Assembly: GCF_034092395.1 (NCBI RefSeq)
Contig: NZ_CP139301.1
Location: 1,798,001-1,862,000, forward strand
Origin: Prochlorococcus sp. MIT 1307
GTDB lineage: Bacteria; Cyanobacteriota; Cyanobacteriia; PCC-6307; Cyanobiaceae
Length of the DNA stretch: 64,000 nucleotides
Reading direction: 5' to 3'
Below are positions 47,527-56,091 of the stretch, one piece after another. Numbering within the stretch: the first letter of the stretch is position 1; every line of letters begins with the position of its first letter. The notes below the pieces were generated by a model. It saw only the letters and a list, made by a program, of their open reading frames with translations, was not told where the DNA came from and searched no databases. A program made the position numbers and the translations under genes.

Positions 47527-48185
47527 GGACTTTAGTTGTTTCTCCACATCCAGATGATGAGGTCTTAGGAGTAGGTGGAACATTATTAAAACGAAAGTCT
47601 CAAGATCAAACTTTAGCCTGGTTAATATTTACTAAGCCAAGTCCAGTTGTTCAGTGGTCTGAATCTCAAGTAAAGAAACGAGAAGAAGAATTACTCTTGC
47701 TAGAAGAATTTATAGGGTTTGATCAAACATTTAAGTTGAACTATTTAGCAGGCTTGTTAGAAGAAGTAACTTTCGGGAAATTGGTTAAGTCAGCTTCAGA
47801 AGTTCTTTCCACATTTAAACCTGATGAGGTATTTATTCCACACTTAGGAGATGTACATTCTGATCATGATATTGTTCATAGATGCTTAGTAAGTGCTACA
47901 AAATCTTTTAGGCAGCCCAATATTAAGAGAATAATTGCTTATGAAACTCTCTCTGAAACTGAGTACGGATTAGATAGATCAAGAACCTTTTCTCCAAACT
48001 TGTACATTGATATAAGCAATTTCATAGATCAAAAAGTAGAAGCAATGCAGATTTATCAATCTGAGTTAGGAGAATTTCCTTTTCCAAGAAGTAGTCAAGC
48101 TATTTATGCCCTGGCTTCTTATAGAGGAGCAAGTTCAGGGTTTAAGGCTGCCGAAGCATTTGAGATATTAAGATTTAGGGAATAG
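47523..48185 (+). CDS. PIG-L/LmbE family N-deacetylase
   Basis: 220 residues, zinc-dependent. SPHPDDEVLGVGGTLLKR (about 7-24) gives the His-Asp-Asp zinc and base ligands, and HLGDVHSDHDIVH (about 105-117) the second His group; SELGEFPFPRSSQAIYALAS is the family tail. Starts at an ATGA overlap with the formyltransferase, so the two are coupled. Expected to remove an N-acetyl group so that the formyltransferase can act. A second copy of the same pair is at the right edge of the window. Confidence 0.86.
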   Translation: MRTLVVSPHPDDEVLGVGGTLLKRKSQDQTLAWLIFTKPSPVVQWSESQVKKREEELLLLEEFIGFDQTFKLNYLAGLLEEVTFGKLVKSASEVLSTFKPDEVFIPHLGDVHSDHDIVHRCLVSATKSFRQPNIKRIIAYETLSETEYGLDRSRTFSPNLYIDISNFIDQKVEAMQIYQSELGEFPFPRSSQAIYALASYRGASSGFKAAEAFEILRFRE

Positions 48186-48286
48186 TAAAAGATAGTCAGT
48201 AACCAAAAAAAAGAAATTAAATTGACACATTAAGATCTTTATAGGATAATGAAAATATCAAGATAAACCGAAGGAAGATAGAAGTT

Positions 48287-49294
48287 ATGGTACCAAGGAC
48301 CATCATAATTGCAGAGGCTGGTGTTAATCATAATGGAAGTTTAGACCTTGCAAAGAAGCTTGCAGAAGTAGCTAAAGAATCTGGTGCAGATTATATAAAG
48401 TTTCAAACTTTTAAAGCTGAGATGCTTTCTTCAATAAAAGCACCTCAGGCTGAGTATCAAATGAAGAATACTAACTCTAAGGAAAGTCAAGTTAAAATGT
48501 TGAAGAGATTAGAAATGAATAATCAATTTCATAATCAAATTTATGAATTTTGCAAGCGAATTGATATTGGCTTCTTATCAAGTGCTTTCCATCAAAATGA
48601 TTTAGATTTTCTTCGGAAGTTTAATATGGATTACATTAAGATACCATCAGGAGAAATTACTAATCATAGATACTTGAAATTCGCATGTGCTTGCAATAAA
48701 AAGATCATATTGTCAACTGGGATGTCTTATCTTTCGGAAGTTGAATCAGCTCTTAACCTTTTAATCGGAGAGGGGATTTATCGAAGCAATATTTGGTTGC
48801 TTCAATGTACCACTGAATATCCAGCCCCTTATGACTCAGTAAACTTAAATGTTATGAATACATATAAAAATAAATTCAATGTAAATGTTGGCTATTCAGA
48901 CCATACTTTGGGTATTGAGGTGGCTATTGCTGCAGTTAGTCTTGGCTGCCAAATGCTAGAAAAACATATAACTTTGGATAAAAATATGGAAGGACCCGAT
49001 CATATTGCAAGCTTGGAACCTAGTGAGCTTAGTTCAATGATATCTGCAATAAGAAATGTCGAACAAGCTCTAGGCTCAGGAGTGAAGTCTCCGTCTAAGG
49101 TAGAAAAAGAAAACATTAAGGTTGTTAGGAAATCAATTGTTGCTATCGCACCTATTCCTCAAGGTACGCTATTTACAACGGAAAATATAGGCTGTAAAAG
49201 ACCAGGGACTGGAATTAGCCCTATTAATTATGAAGATTACCTAGGCCGTAAGTCCTTGAGAGAATATGATGTAGATGAATTAATAGATCAATGA
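48287..49294 (+). CDS. NeuB/LegI-like nonulosonic acid synthase
   Basis: 335 residues. Condenses a 6-carbon amino sugar with phosphoenolpyruvate. AEAGVNHNGSLDLAKKL (about 8-24), YIKFQTFKAEM (about 36-46), IIVLSTGMSYLSEVESA-type strand near 145, and a C-terminal SAF (antifreeze-like) domain with AIAPIPQGTLFT (about 285-296) and KRPGTGISP. This is the enzyme that defines a nonulosonic acid pathway. 101 bases after the deacetylase gene, with a possible separate promoter. Confidence 0.9.
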   Translation: MVPRTIIIAEAGVNHNGSLDLAKKLAEVAKESGADYIKFQTFKAEMLSSIKAPQAEYQMKNTNSKESQVKMLKRLEMNNQFHNQIYEFCKRIDIGFLSSAFHQNDLDFLRKFNMDYIKIPSGEITNHRYLKFACACNKKIILSTGMSYLSEVESALNLLIGEGIYRSNIWLLQCTTEYPAPYDSVNLNVMNTYKNKFNVNVGYSDHTLGIEVAIAAVSLGCQMLEKHITLDKNMEGPDHIASLEPSELSSMISAIRNVEQALGSGVKSPSKVEKENIKVVRKSIVAIAPIPQGTLFTTENIGCKRPGTGISPINYEDYLGRKSLREYDVDELIDQ

Positions 49295-49320
49295 TAATTT
49301 TACTAGAAAGCTTTAACTAG

Positions 49321-49974
49321 ATGGATAAATATATATTTTCAGAACGACTGATTATTATTGGTGCAGGGGGGCATAGTAAAGTAGTTAATGATATTGCGGC
49401 GCTTATTGGTTTTGAAGATATAGCTTATCTAGACAATAAATCTATTAATACTGCCTTAGATAAAAATGTCTATAGCCATTTAAAAGAAAATTTTAGTCAA
49501 TATTTTTTCGTTGCCATTGGAGACAATTATATTAGAGAAAAAGTATTTAATGAATTTTTGAGCGATAACCCAAATGCCACTCCAATATCGCTATTGCATC
49601 CAAGTGCTGTTATTTCAGAAACAGTTAGCGTAGGGAAAGGTAGTCTTATAATGCCTTTGTGTGTTGTTAATAGTCAATCCGTTATAGGAAATGGTGTGAT
49701 TGTTAATACTTCTAGCAGTATCGATCATGAATCAACCATCATGAACTTTTCGTCTTTGGCTCCTGGTGTAAATATGGGAGGCAATGTATCTATTGGCTCA
49801 AGAACAGCATTATGTATTGGATGTACAGTTTCTCATGGAATTAGTATAGGCAATGATGTTGTGATTGGTGCATCGTCTTTAGTTTTAAATGATATTAGAG
49901 ATAATACCTTGGCATATGGTATACCAGCAAAAATAATTAAAACTAGATTTTCAGGTGAAAAATATTTTAATTGA
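49321..49974 (+). CDS. NeuD/PglD/LegH-like acyltransferase
   Basis: 217 residues: an N-terminal Rossmann-like part (LIIIGAGGHSKVVNDIAA, about 10-27) and a left-handed beta-helix of hexapeptide repeats (about 100-205), the layout of PglD and NeuD. In the legionaminic pathway LegH acylates the C4 amine; NeuD O-acetylates sialic acid. With LegB and LegC present, the LegH role is the simpler reading. Last gene of the plus-strand operon; it converges on the WecA-like gene. Confidence 0.82.
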   Translation: MDKYIFSERLIIIGAGGHSKVVNDIAALIGFEDIAYLDNKSINTALDKNVYSHLKENFSQYFFVAIGDNYIREKVFNEFLSDNPNATPISLLHPSAVISETVSVGKGSLIMPLCVVNSQSVIGNGVIVNTSSSIDHESTIMNFSSLAPGVNMGGNVSIGSRTALCIGCTVSHGISIGNDVVIGASSLVLNDIRDNTLAYGIPAKIIKTRFSGEKYFN

Positions 49975-50007
49975 TATTAAAAATCAATTATAAAATTCAA
50001 ACATCAA

Positions 50008-50997
50008 CTAAACATAATTACTTAATTTGATACCTAGAACAAGGAATATAATTGATATACCATACAAAATTAGTACTGTATTTCTATGCGAGAAATCTCT
50101 ATTGAGTAGAAAATGATGAAAATGACTTTTATCTGGATGAAATGGCGAATTTCCTTGTAATATCCTCCTAAATATTACAGTGGTCATATCCAATAGGGGT
50201 AGTAAGATAATCATAAGTGATGGTATAAATAATACATTAGATTCATCTACTGATAAAGATATAATTGCTAAAATAGAAATTGTATATCCAATTACATAAG
50301 CACCTCCATCCCCCATAAATATCTTCGCAGGAAAGAAGTTATGCCATAGAAATCCTAAGCAACTTCCTGCTAACACAGATGCTAAAAAAGCAATTTCAAT
50401 ATTTCCAATGCTTAGATTAATTAATGTAAGACCTAAAGTTGCTATAAAAGAAATCCCTGCCGCCAATCCATCTAATCCATCAATCCAATTGAATGCATTA
50501 ATTACCCCTACTATCCAAATAACTGTTGCAAAAAAACTTAGATAGTCTGGTAATATTATTGTGTCGATATTAGCGTTGACAAATGAAAGGTCAATATTAT
50601 CTAAGCGGATGCCATTAAGCCAATTGATAATTGCTAGGATTATTTGCCCTCCCAGTCTTGGCCATGGAGATATTCCATCGCACAGGTCATCTATAAGACC
50701 TATTAAATATGAGAGAAATATACATGAAATAATTATGATTAGAGTATCAACTCGATAGTCTTTAGTTTGAACATATCCATTAATCCATAGGATTAATGGA
50801 TATGTAATAAGTAGGTTAATTGTAATTGCAATGCCACCAATACGAACTAAAGGAGTATTATGTGCCTTCCTCATTTTCGGCTGATCAAGTAAATTGAACT
50901 TTATTCCAATTGCTTGCGCTAAAAAAACGAAAGAATAAGATAAAATAGAACAAGTAATAAATCCAAAAAATATAGTAATGGCGTATTGATTAATCAT
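50008..50997 (-). CDS. WecA/WbpL-family undecaprenyl-phosphate sugar-1-phosphate transferase
   Basis: 329-residue polytopic membrane protein (about 10 helices), glycosyltransferase family 4. Starts the lipid-linked repeat unit by moving a HexNAc-1-phosphate to undecaprenyl phosphate. Signatures: LIGLIDDLCD (about 90-99), NAFNWIDGLDGLAAG (about 163-177), KIFMGDGGAY and the HPDKSHFHHFLL His motif (about 288-299). The likely first enzyme for the glycan in this island. Ends 33 bases from the convergent NeuD-like gene. Confidence 0.9.
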   Translation of the reverse strand: MINQYAITIFFGFITCSILSYSFVFLAQAIGIKFNLLDQPKMRKAHNTPLVRIGGIAITINLLITYPLILWINGYVQTKDYRVDTLIIIISCIFLSYLIGLIDDLCDGISPWPRLGGQIILAIINWLNGIRLDNIDLSFVNANIDTIILPDYLSFFATVIWIVGVINAFNWIDGLDGLAAGISFIATLGLTLINLSIGNIEIAFLASVLAGSCLGFLWHNFFPAKIFMGDGGAYVIGYTISILAIISLSVDESNVLFIPSLMIILLPLLDMTTVIFRRILQGNSPFHPDKSHFHHFLLNRDFSHRNTVLILYGISIIFLVLGIKLSNYV

Positions 50998-51162
50998 TTT
51001 TTTTTAAATTACACCCCTCCTTAAGAAAAAATCGACTAGATCGACTAGATATATTAGCAAATTATAGCTTAACAGCAACAATAATGTTTTTTATTAAAAT
51101 AACTAATTTCTACTTAGGGAGCTGTCACCAATAAGAATTTAATTTGACTTGCTCCGACTGAG
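50998..51162. other. Short AT-rich gap with a tandem motif
   Basis: Gap between the WecA-like gene and the next minus-strand gene. It holds two adjacent copies of ATCGACTAG near 51030-51050 and nothing else I can support. Likely contains the WecA-like gene promoter. Confidence 0.4.
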
Positions 51163-51987
51163 TTATAAAGGAATTCTTTTGCTATTCCTATACGCAAGCC
51201 AAGGGAATTTTGGTTCTTTAGTCCATATTCTCAAAGCCTTATTAATATTAGGATTTCTTTTATATATACTCTCATTTATTGCCCATTCTTTGAAGGGGTT
51301 AAGTTGAAACATTATTTGCGTTGCAACTTTATTTTCTTCTGGTATTCCATCACTATGGAAACAAACAGTAGGGTTGAACGCATAAACGCTATCCCCAAGA
51401 CCAGTAAATTGAATCTTCTGCTTAAGCTTTATGTCTGAGTTTGAGCCCGTTATACCTTTGCTCGATCTTTTATCTAAGACTGTTAAAGGTCCATGAGACT
51501 CAGTAATATTAACAGGAATTACAACTTTTAACATGTAATCGCTATTAGGCTTATCGTAATGACCTACATATGAATACCATTGATCTAATGTACCAACATA
51601 TCTATCTTCCTCTTCAATATACTCCCTATGATATATTATAAAAAAATCAATAGAGAATTCAAACCCTGTTGTAGCAGATATCTTATCTCTAAATTTATTA
51701 TTAAACACTGACTTTATTAACTTATTTATTTCAAACTCATCTAGATTATTTACTGATAAATATTTATTAACTCTAGAGCTTCTTGTTATAGATATGTAGT
51801 CTAAGTCTAAGTTTAAGTCTCTAATTGAGTATTTAATGCAACCTATATCATTAAATACTGCGCTTCCTTTCGTTTTTCTGTATAATCTATCTTCTAGGAG
51901 AGATGTTGAAATTCTATATAGATGACAAAAATATTTGTAAGCTAATTTAATTATTTGAATTCGAACATCTTTTGATTTTATTTGCAT
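51163..51987 (-). CDS. Unknown protein, possibly a PhyH-like oxygenase
   Basis: 274 residues, soluble. The middle reads like a 2-oxoglutarate oxygenase: YVGHYDKP (HxD, about 141-148), VVIPVNITESHGPLTVLDK (core strands), and YAFNPTVCFHSDGIPEENKVA with a possible distal His (about 212-215) and a Gln where Arg usually binds 2-oxoglutarate. The fit is weaker than for the dioxygenase in the plus-strand operon, and activity is uncertain. Low GC as in its neighbours. Confidence 0.5.
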   Translation of the reverse strand: MQIKSKDVRIQIIKLAYKYFCHLYRISTSLLEDRLYRKTKGSAVFNDIGCIKYSIRDLNLDLDYISITRSSRVNKYLSVNNLDEFEINKLIKSVFNNKFRDKISATTGFEFSIDFFIIYHREYIEEEDRYVGTLDQWYSYVGHYDKPNSDYMLKVVIPVNITESHGPLTVLDKRSSKGITGSNSDIKLKQKIQFTGLGDSVYAFNPTVCFHSDGIPEENKVATQIMFQLNPFKEWAINESIYKRNPNINKALRIWTKEPKFPWLAYRNSKRIPL

Positions 51988-52061
51988 GGCCGCATATTCA
52001 TACCTGCTAAATATAGCACAATTACTACTGTGTATAGCATAACTAAATAATATTTCTAAGG

Positions 52062-52913
52062 TTATTTAGTTTGATATTTTCCTCGAAATAATAGTTTGGC
52101 TAATTTATATCTTACTTCTCTAATTTGATCAAAGTCCTCCTCTTCTGTAAGTACATAGAGTATGTATTTTATAATCGCCGTAAAAGCAGAATAGAGTTGA
52201 TTGCTTTTATATCTCGAGATGATAGCGTTAATAAGTTCTTTTATATCTTTAGGTGCACGAGAAGAGACACCTCCTGTGTAAAACCTTGACACAATTTGAT
52301 TAAAGCATATAGATTTCTTTAAGGACTTTTTAACTAAATAACTATCTAGACCTAGTTCATTATTTTTAAAGAGATTATTCTTATGATTTTCTACGGAAAA
52401 AACAACTGCTTGGTGACAAATTGAAAAAACACCAGGAAATAGAAACTGGTACCTCAAAAGAGTTGAAATACTTCTTGGGAAAAATAAAGGCTCTGTTGCT
52501 ATAAACTTCTTTGAATTGCTATATATTTCGACTTTAAATATTAAACATTTAATTGAATGGTCATCATTATTTTTGCAGGCATACAGAATGCTATTTAGAT
52601 TTAACAATTCATCCCCAGAATTGATAAATATAATCCATGGAGTTTTAGCGTTCAAAACACATTCGTTGAAAGCTAGGAATATTCCAGATGACAATTGAGA
52701 TCTGACATAATACTCAAAATCAAAATCTGCTTTGAACAGACTACTTCTTAACTTATCTTCAGAGTCACTTTTGTCTAATATTAATATTTCCACATCTTCT
52801 TTTCGTTTAGATTCCGTAATTGCTTTATTTATTGATTGCAGCGTAAAAACCACTTCCTTCTCGTTATTCTTTGATAACACAGCAATTGTTAAAACAGGCT
52901 TTGCCAACCCCAT
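52062..52913 (-). CDS. Glycosyltransferase family 2
   Basis: 283 residues. GT-A fold start LTIAVLSKNNEKEVVFTLQS (about 8-27), DKSDSEDKL (about 48-56), then an alpha/beta region up to FINSGDELLN (about 96-105), which holds a metal-binding Asp-like motif in variant form. The C-terminal half is AT-rich and variable, as usual for island glycosyltransferases. Donor and acceptor unknown. Confidence 0.82.
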   Translation of the reverse strand: MGLAKPVLTIAVLSKNNEKEVVFTLQSINKAITESKRKEDVEILILDKSDSEDKLRSSLFKADFDFEYYVRSQLSSGIFLAFNECVLNAKTPWIIFINSGDELLNLNSILYACKNNDDHSIKCLIFKVEIYSNSKKFIATEPLFFPRSISTLLRYQFLFPGVFSICHQAVVFSVENHKNNLFKNNELGLDSYLVKKSLKKSICFNQIVSRFYTGGVSSRAPKDIKELINAIISRYKSNQLYSAFTAIIKYILYVLTEEEDFDQIREVRYKLAKLLFRGKYQTK

Positions 52914-52930
52914 TTTGAACCTTTACCTTT

Positions 52931-54019
52931 TCAATATATATTATTATATATTGAAGCAGAGGTGTAGGTTATTATTCCTATAATGCTAAATAGTATTAAT
53001 TGCAATTTATATGGCCTCTTATTTGTTTCGCAAGCCAATAAAATGGATACTAATATAGGTAATATAGTTAAATGAGTAAATCGTGATAGGAAGAGTGCAT
53101 TAGTTAAAAATCCTATTGCTATTATTGGAATAAAGCTTATATTTAATATGATTAATAATTCCTTCAACCTAGCAATATAACCAGTATTTTCAGTTCTCAC
53201 TTCGTACCTAGTCAAACTTAAATATGATAATAGAATCATTATTCCTATTCTATAAAAAGAGCTTTCATAACTGTTAACCTCATAAACTGTACTTAATAAT
53301 GAGCCCAATCTATTAATGTAGGCTAATCCCATCGATATTATATTTGCACTTGCGCTTAATGTAGCTATCACTGCTATTATTAAAATAGTTAAATTTATCC
53401 GGCCTATTCTTAACTTATCAAACACCCTAAAGATAAGTTTAATTACATATATACCAGCAATTATTAATGAGTAGATTAGTGTTGTGCCGTGACATGAAAA
53501 TGATAATATCAATAAAAAGAATGATAATATAAACATCATTCCTTCAGTTAACTTTCGGTTTTTTGATTTGATGATGAACTTTATGATCACACCTAGTGCC
53601 ATGATCATAAAGCCTAGGGCCATGCCTTGCCTCATTGCATTAAAGCTCATCAAGACAAAACTTTCAGAACTAATTAAAAACAACAAGGGATAGGGGCTAG
53701 CGTTGATATATGAGATAAATAAGCAGCTAAGCATTAATATGAGCGCCTGTAAATTTAAGACTAAAAAAGTATCTAGACCTAGATTCCTTAAAAACTCGCC
53801 AATGCTAGCAAAAACTATAGATGCTGATTTATCATAAGCATATGAACCTTCTATAGCCGCTATATAATTGTGCGCATCAGTTGGAGCAAGTGGATCTCTA
53901 GTTATATATATTATTCCAATGAAAACTAAAGACACAATGTAGATATAACTTTTATTGAACTTATAGTAAAAAACAGGTAAAATACTACATATATATATTG
54001 CTAGTGGTAGATATTTCAT
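52931..54019 (-). CDS. Wzy/EpsG-type polysaccharide polymerase
   Basis: 362-residue integral membrane protein with about 11 hydrophobic helices. AMRQGMALGFMIMA (about 128-141) resembles the conserved Arg-Gln segment of EpsG/O-antigen polymerases. Expected to join lipid-linked repeat units on the outer face of the membrane. It fits the set of WecA-, Wzz- and Wza-like proteins in the window. Assignment rests mainly on topology. Confidence 0.72.
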   Translation of the reverse strand: MKYLPLAIYICSILPVFYYKFNKSYIYIVSLVFIGIIYITRDPLAPTDAHNYIAAIEGSYAYDKSASIVFASIGEFLRNLGLDTFLVLNLQALILMLSCLFISYINASPYPLLFLISSESFVLMSFNAMRQGMALGFMIMALGVIIKFIIKSKNRKLTEGMMFILSFFLLILSFSCHGTTLIYSLIIAGIYVIKLIFRVFDKLRIGRINLTILIIAVIATLSASANIISMGLAYINRLGSLLSTVYEVNSYESSFYRIGIMILLSYLSLTRYEVRTENTGYIARLKELLIILNISFIPIIAIGFLTNALFLSRFTHLTILPILVSILLACETNKRPYKLQLILFSIIGIITYTSASIYNNIY

Positions 54020-54043
54020 ACGTACTTAATTCCCTTTAATTTT

Positions 54044-55078
54044 TCAATTGCTTTCGTCGATCCAGGATACACGATTGTCAATCATATTAATTAACTGCTC
54101 TTTAGACGTAGGATAAAGGCAATCACCTTCATCTGAAAGTGATGTAATATGCTGAATCTTCTTGTTTATATCTATAGTAGAGACACTCTTACACAGCTTT
54201 AATAAGCATATTGCCCTTTTTGGGAACCTACTTAATAAGGTACTCCCCATTCCAATAACAAGACTGTAACTTTCAGTATTTAGAGTTTCCATGGCAATTG
54301 ATTTATCTAGTAGTTCGCATTTCTCAGAATTGTAGATATTAATGTTCTCTGATGAAGGGTGGCCTTTGAGGCTTACCTTTATAGAAGTCTTGAGAAGATA
54401 ATCAACAACATATTCCATTAAATATTTTAGCTCTTTATTAGTACATATATCTGTTCCTGTTAAAACTAGTACTCTGTCCTTCTTCACTTTAGACTTGTTG
54501 ATTTCTATTTTTGAATAGAAATCTTTTGGGTAACAAACCTTGGTTCTAGGATAATGCTTACAAGCCAAGGTTGCTGTAAAACGCACGTTGGAGTTCTTGT
54601 TATTATCCTTTGGGAGAAAAAATATATCAAAACTAGGACTAATATTAATCTTTGAAAGAGCAGAGCAAGATTTATATATTATTAACTTTAAGAGATATGT
54701 ATCTATTCTTTTGGGATCATCTATATCCTTGCGTCGATAAAAACATGTTTTATATACTTGGGGGTAGAATTCTCCATTAGGTTTAATAATATAAAATCCA
54801 ATATCAAATATAAGCCAACATGCCTCATGAAAAAATATAACTTTATTTGATTTTTGCTTTGCAATCTTAAATAAATTTATCAATGTAATAAATTGTTCAA
54901 TCTTATTAGAAGGCAGAACTTCTAGTTCTATTTTATTTGATGAAATTCTTAGCATCTCATAAGCCTTAGCCAATTCCGAGGTTGATACATATAGCTTCGT
55001 AATACCTAGCCTATTTAAATTTTCTTTTAGGAATACCCATGGTAAGCACGATGCAACAAATCCAAAATTACCATTCAT
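54044..55078 (-). CDS. Predicted GT-B glycosyltransferase (polysialyltransferase-like)
   Basis: 344 residues without membrane helices. The C-terminal half has RVLVLTGTDICTN, a KGHPS motif in VSLKGHPSSENIN (about 233-245) and GMGSTLLSRFP (about 285-295), a pattern seen in alpha-2,8-polysialyl and related nonulosonate transferases. With CMP-nonulosonate made in the same island, a nonulosonate transferase role is plausible but inferred. No exact family recognised. Confidence 0.55.
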   Translation of the reverse strand: MNGNFGFVASCLPWVFLKENLNRLGITKLYVSTSELAKAYEMLRISSNKIELEVLPSNKIEQFITLINLFKIAKQKSNKVIFFHEACWLIFDIGFYIIKPNGEFYPQVYKTCFYRRKDIDDPKRIDTYLLKLIIYKSCSALSKINISPSFDIFFLPKDNNKNSNVRFTATLACKHYPRTKVCYPKDFYSKIEINKSKVKKDRVLVLTGTDICTNKELKYLMEYVVDYLLKTSIKVSLKGHPSSENINIYNSEKCELLDKSIAMETLNTESYSLVIGMGSTLLSRFPKRAICLLKLCKSVSTIDINKKIQHITSLSDEGDCLYPTSKEQLINMIDNRVSWIDESN

Positions 55079-55088
55079 GATTAATGCA

Positions 55089-55742
55089 CTATTTGATCTT
55101 ACGTGCTATCAGGTTAAGGCTTATTGCTACTTTGCCTTTCTTTGTCTTTATACTTAGATCTGAGAAGTCTCCTAAACTACTACCAAAAACCTCCTTAGGG
55201 CTCCATTCTTCAATTAATTCGAAGCCATTATTCGTTAAAACATTAATTAATGATTTTTTATTATACATTGATTTGTGGAAATTATACTCATATGTTTGGC
55301 CTCCCATTAGTATTTTGATGATTGAGTTAATATCACATTTTGATTTATTATAAACTTCAATGATTTTATCAAAATCAGGGACTGAAACTCTTACTAATCC
55401 AGTGGGTATAAGCTTTGAATGAAAGACTTGTAGCATAGATTCCACTTCTAGGAATGAAAAGTGCTCTAGAACATGGCATAGGTATATCTCAGCTATTGAA
55501 CCATCTGAAAAACTTTCTAATAAAAATCCCTCTTTTTTTAAATGGATATGACTCTCTTTCCTTGCATCGATATTAACCCACCCTTGAAGATTTACTTCTC
55601 CGGGACCAAGGTGTAATTTTATCCCATCAAGCTCAGAATTGTAAGAAGAATAAATAGGTACAGGATTATTAATTATATTTGGAAAATTTATTATATTCTT
55701 TATTGCCCTTTTGATTTTTTTCTTAGTCAATAACACATCCAT
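55089..55742 (-). CDS. SAM-dependent methyltransferase domain protein
   Basis: 217 residues. KLHLGPGEVNLQGWVNIDAR (about 32-51) and AEIYLCHVLEHFSFLEVES (about 77-95), then LIPTGLVRVSVPDF, match the methyltransferase type 11 / COG4627 group. Its target is unknown; a sugar O-methylation in glycan assembly is the contextual guess. 10 bases separate it from the next gene. Confidence 0.75.
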   Translation of the reverse strand: MDVLLTKKKIKRAIKNIINFPNIINNPVPIYSSYNSELDGIKLHLGPGEVNLQGWVNIDARKESHIHLKKEGFLLESFSDGSIAEIYLCHVLEHFSFLEVESMLQVFHSKLIPTGLVRVSVPDFDKIIEVYNKSKCDINSIIKILMGGQTYEYNFHKSMYNKKSLINVLTNNGFELIEEWSPKEVFGSSLGDFSDLSIKTKKGKVAISLNLIARKIK

Positions 55743-56091
55743 CGATTAGCACTTCAAATCCTAGATTTAATTTTATACTAGCACCCTTTTTTATTTCTTC
55801 AACAGAAGCAATCATATTTGATATTATGGCTTTTTATTTGAACATCCTGAATGACAAAGCAGATAAAAACTATTCCTCTTATCTTTAATTATTATATAGA
55901 AATATCTACATTATTTTCTTGCTTCAGTCACAATCTCCAAAACTTTAAATAGTACGAATATTCTTCCTTCGCTTCGTATATTTAATGATATCCTCGTTAT
56001 TAGTTAAAAGAATAGACTTGCTTATTATGTCTTTTATTTGAAATGGTCTAAATTAACTTTATCGAATGTTTTAGTAATTAATTCTGCTTTA
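55743..56091. other. AT-rich gap between the two minus-strand gene blocks
   Basis: About 350 bases with no gene I can support. A 30-codon frame on the minus strand (55723-55815, starting MIASVEEIKKG) overlaps the methyltransferase start and may be a gene remnant. The region separates the second sugar operon from the methyltransferase and glycosyltransferase block and is probably a terminator/promoter area. Confidence 0.4.

Noticed and set aside
55723-55815. 30-codon minus-strand frame at the methyltransferase start
   Set aside because: Too short to support, overlaps the start of a better gene, and no family is recognisable; mentioned only as a possible remnant.
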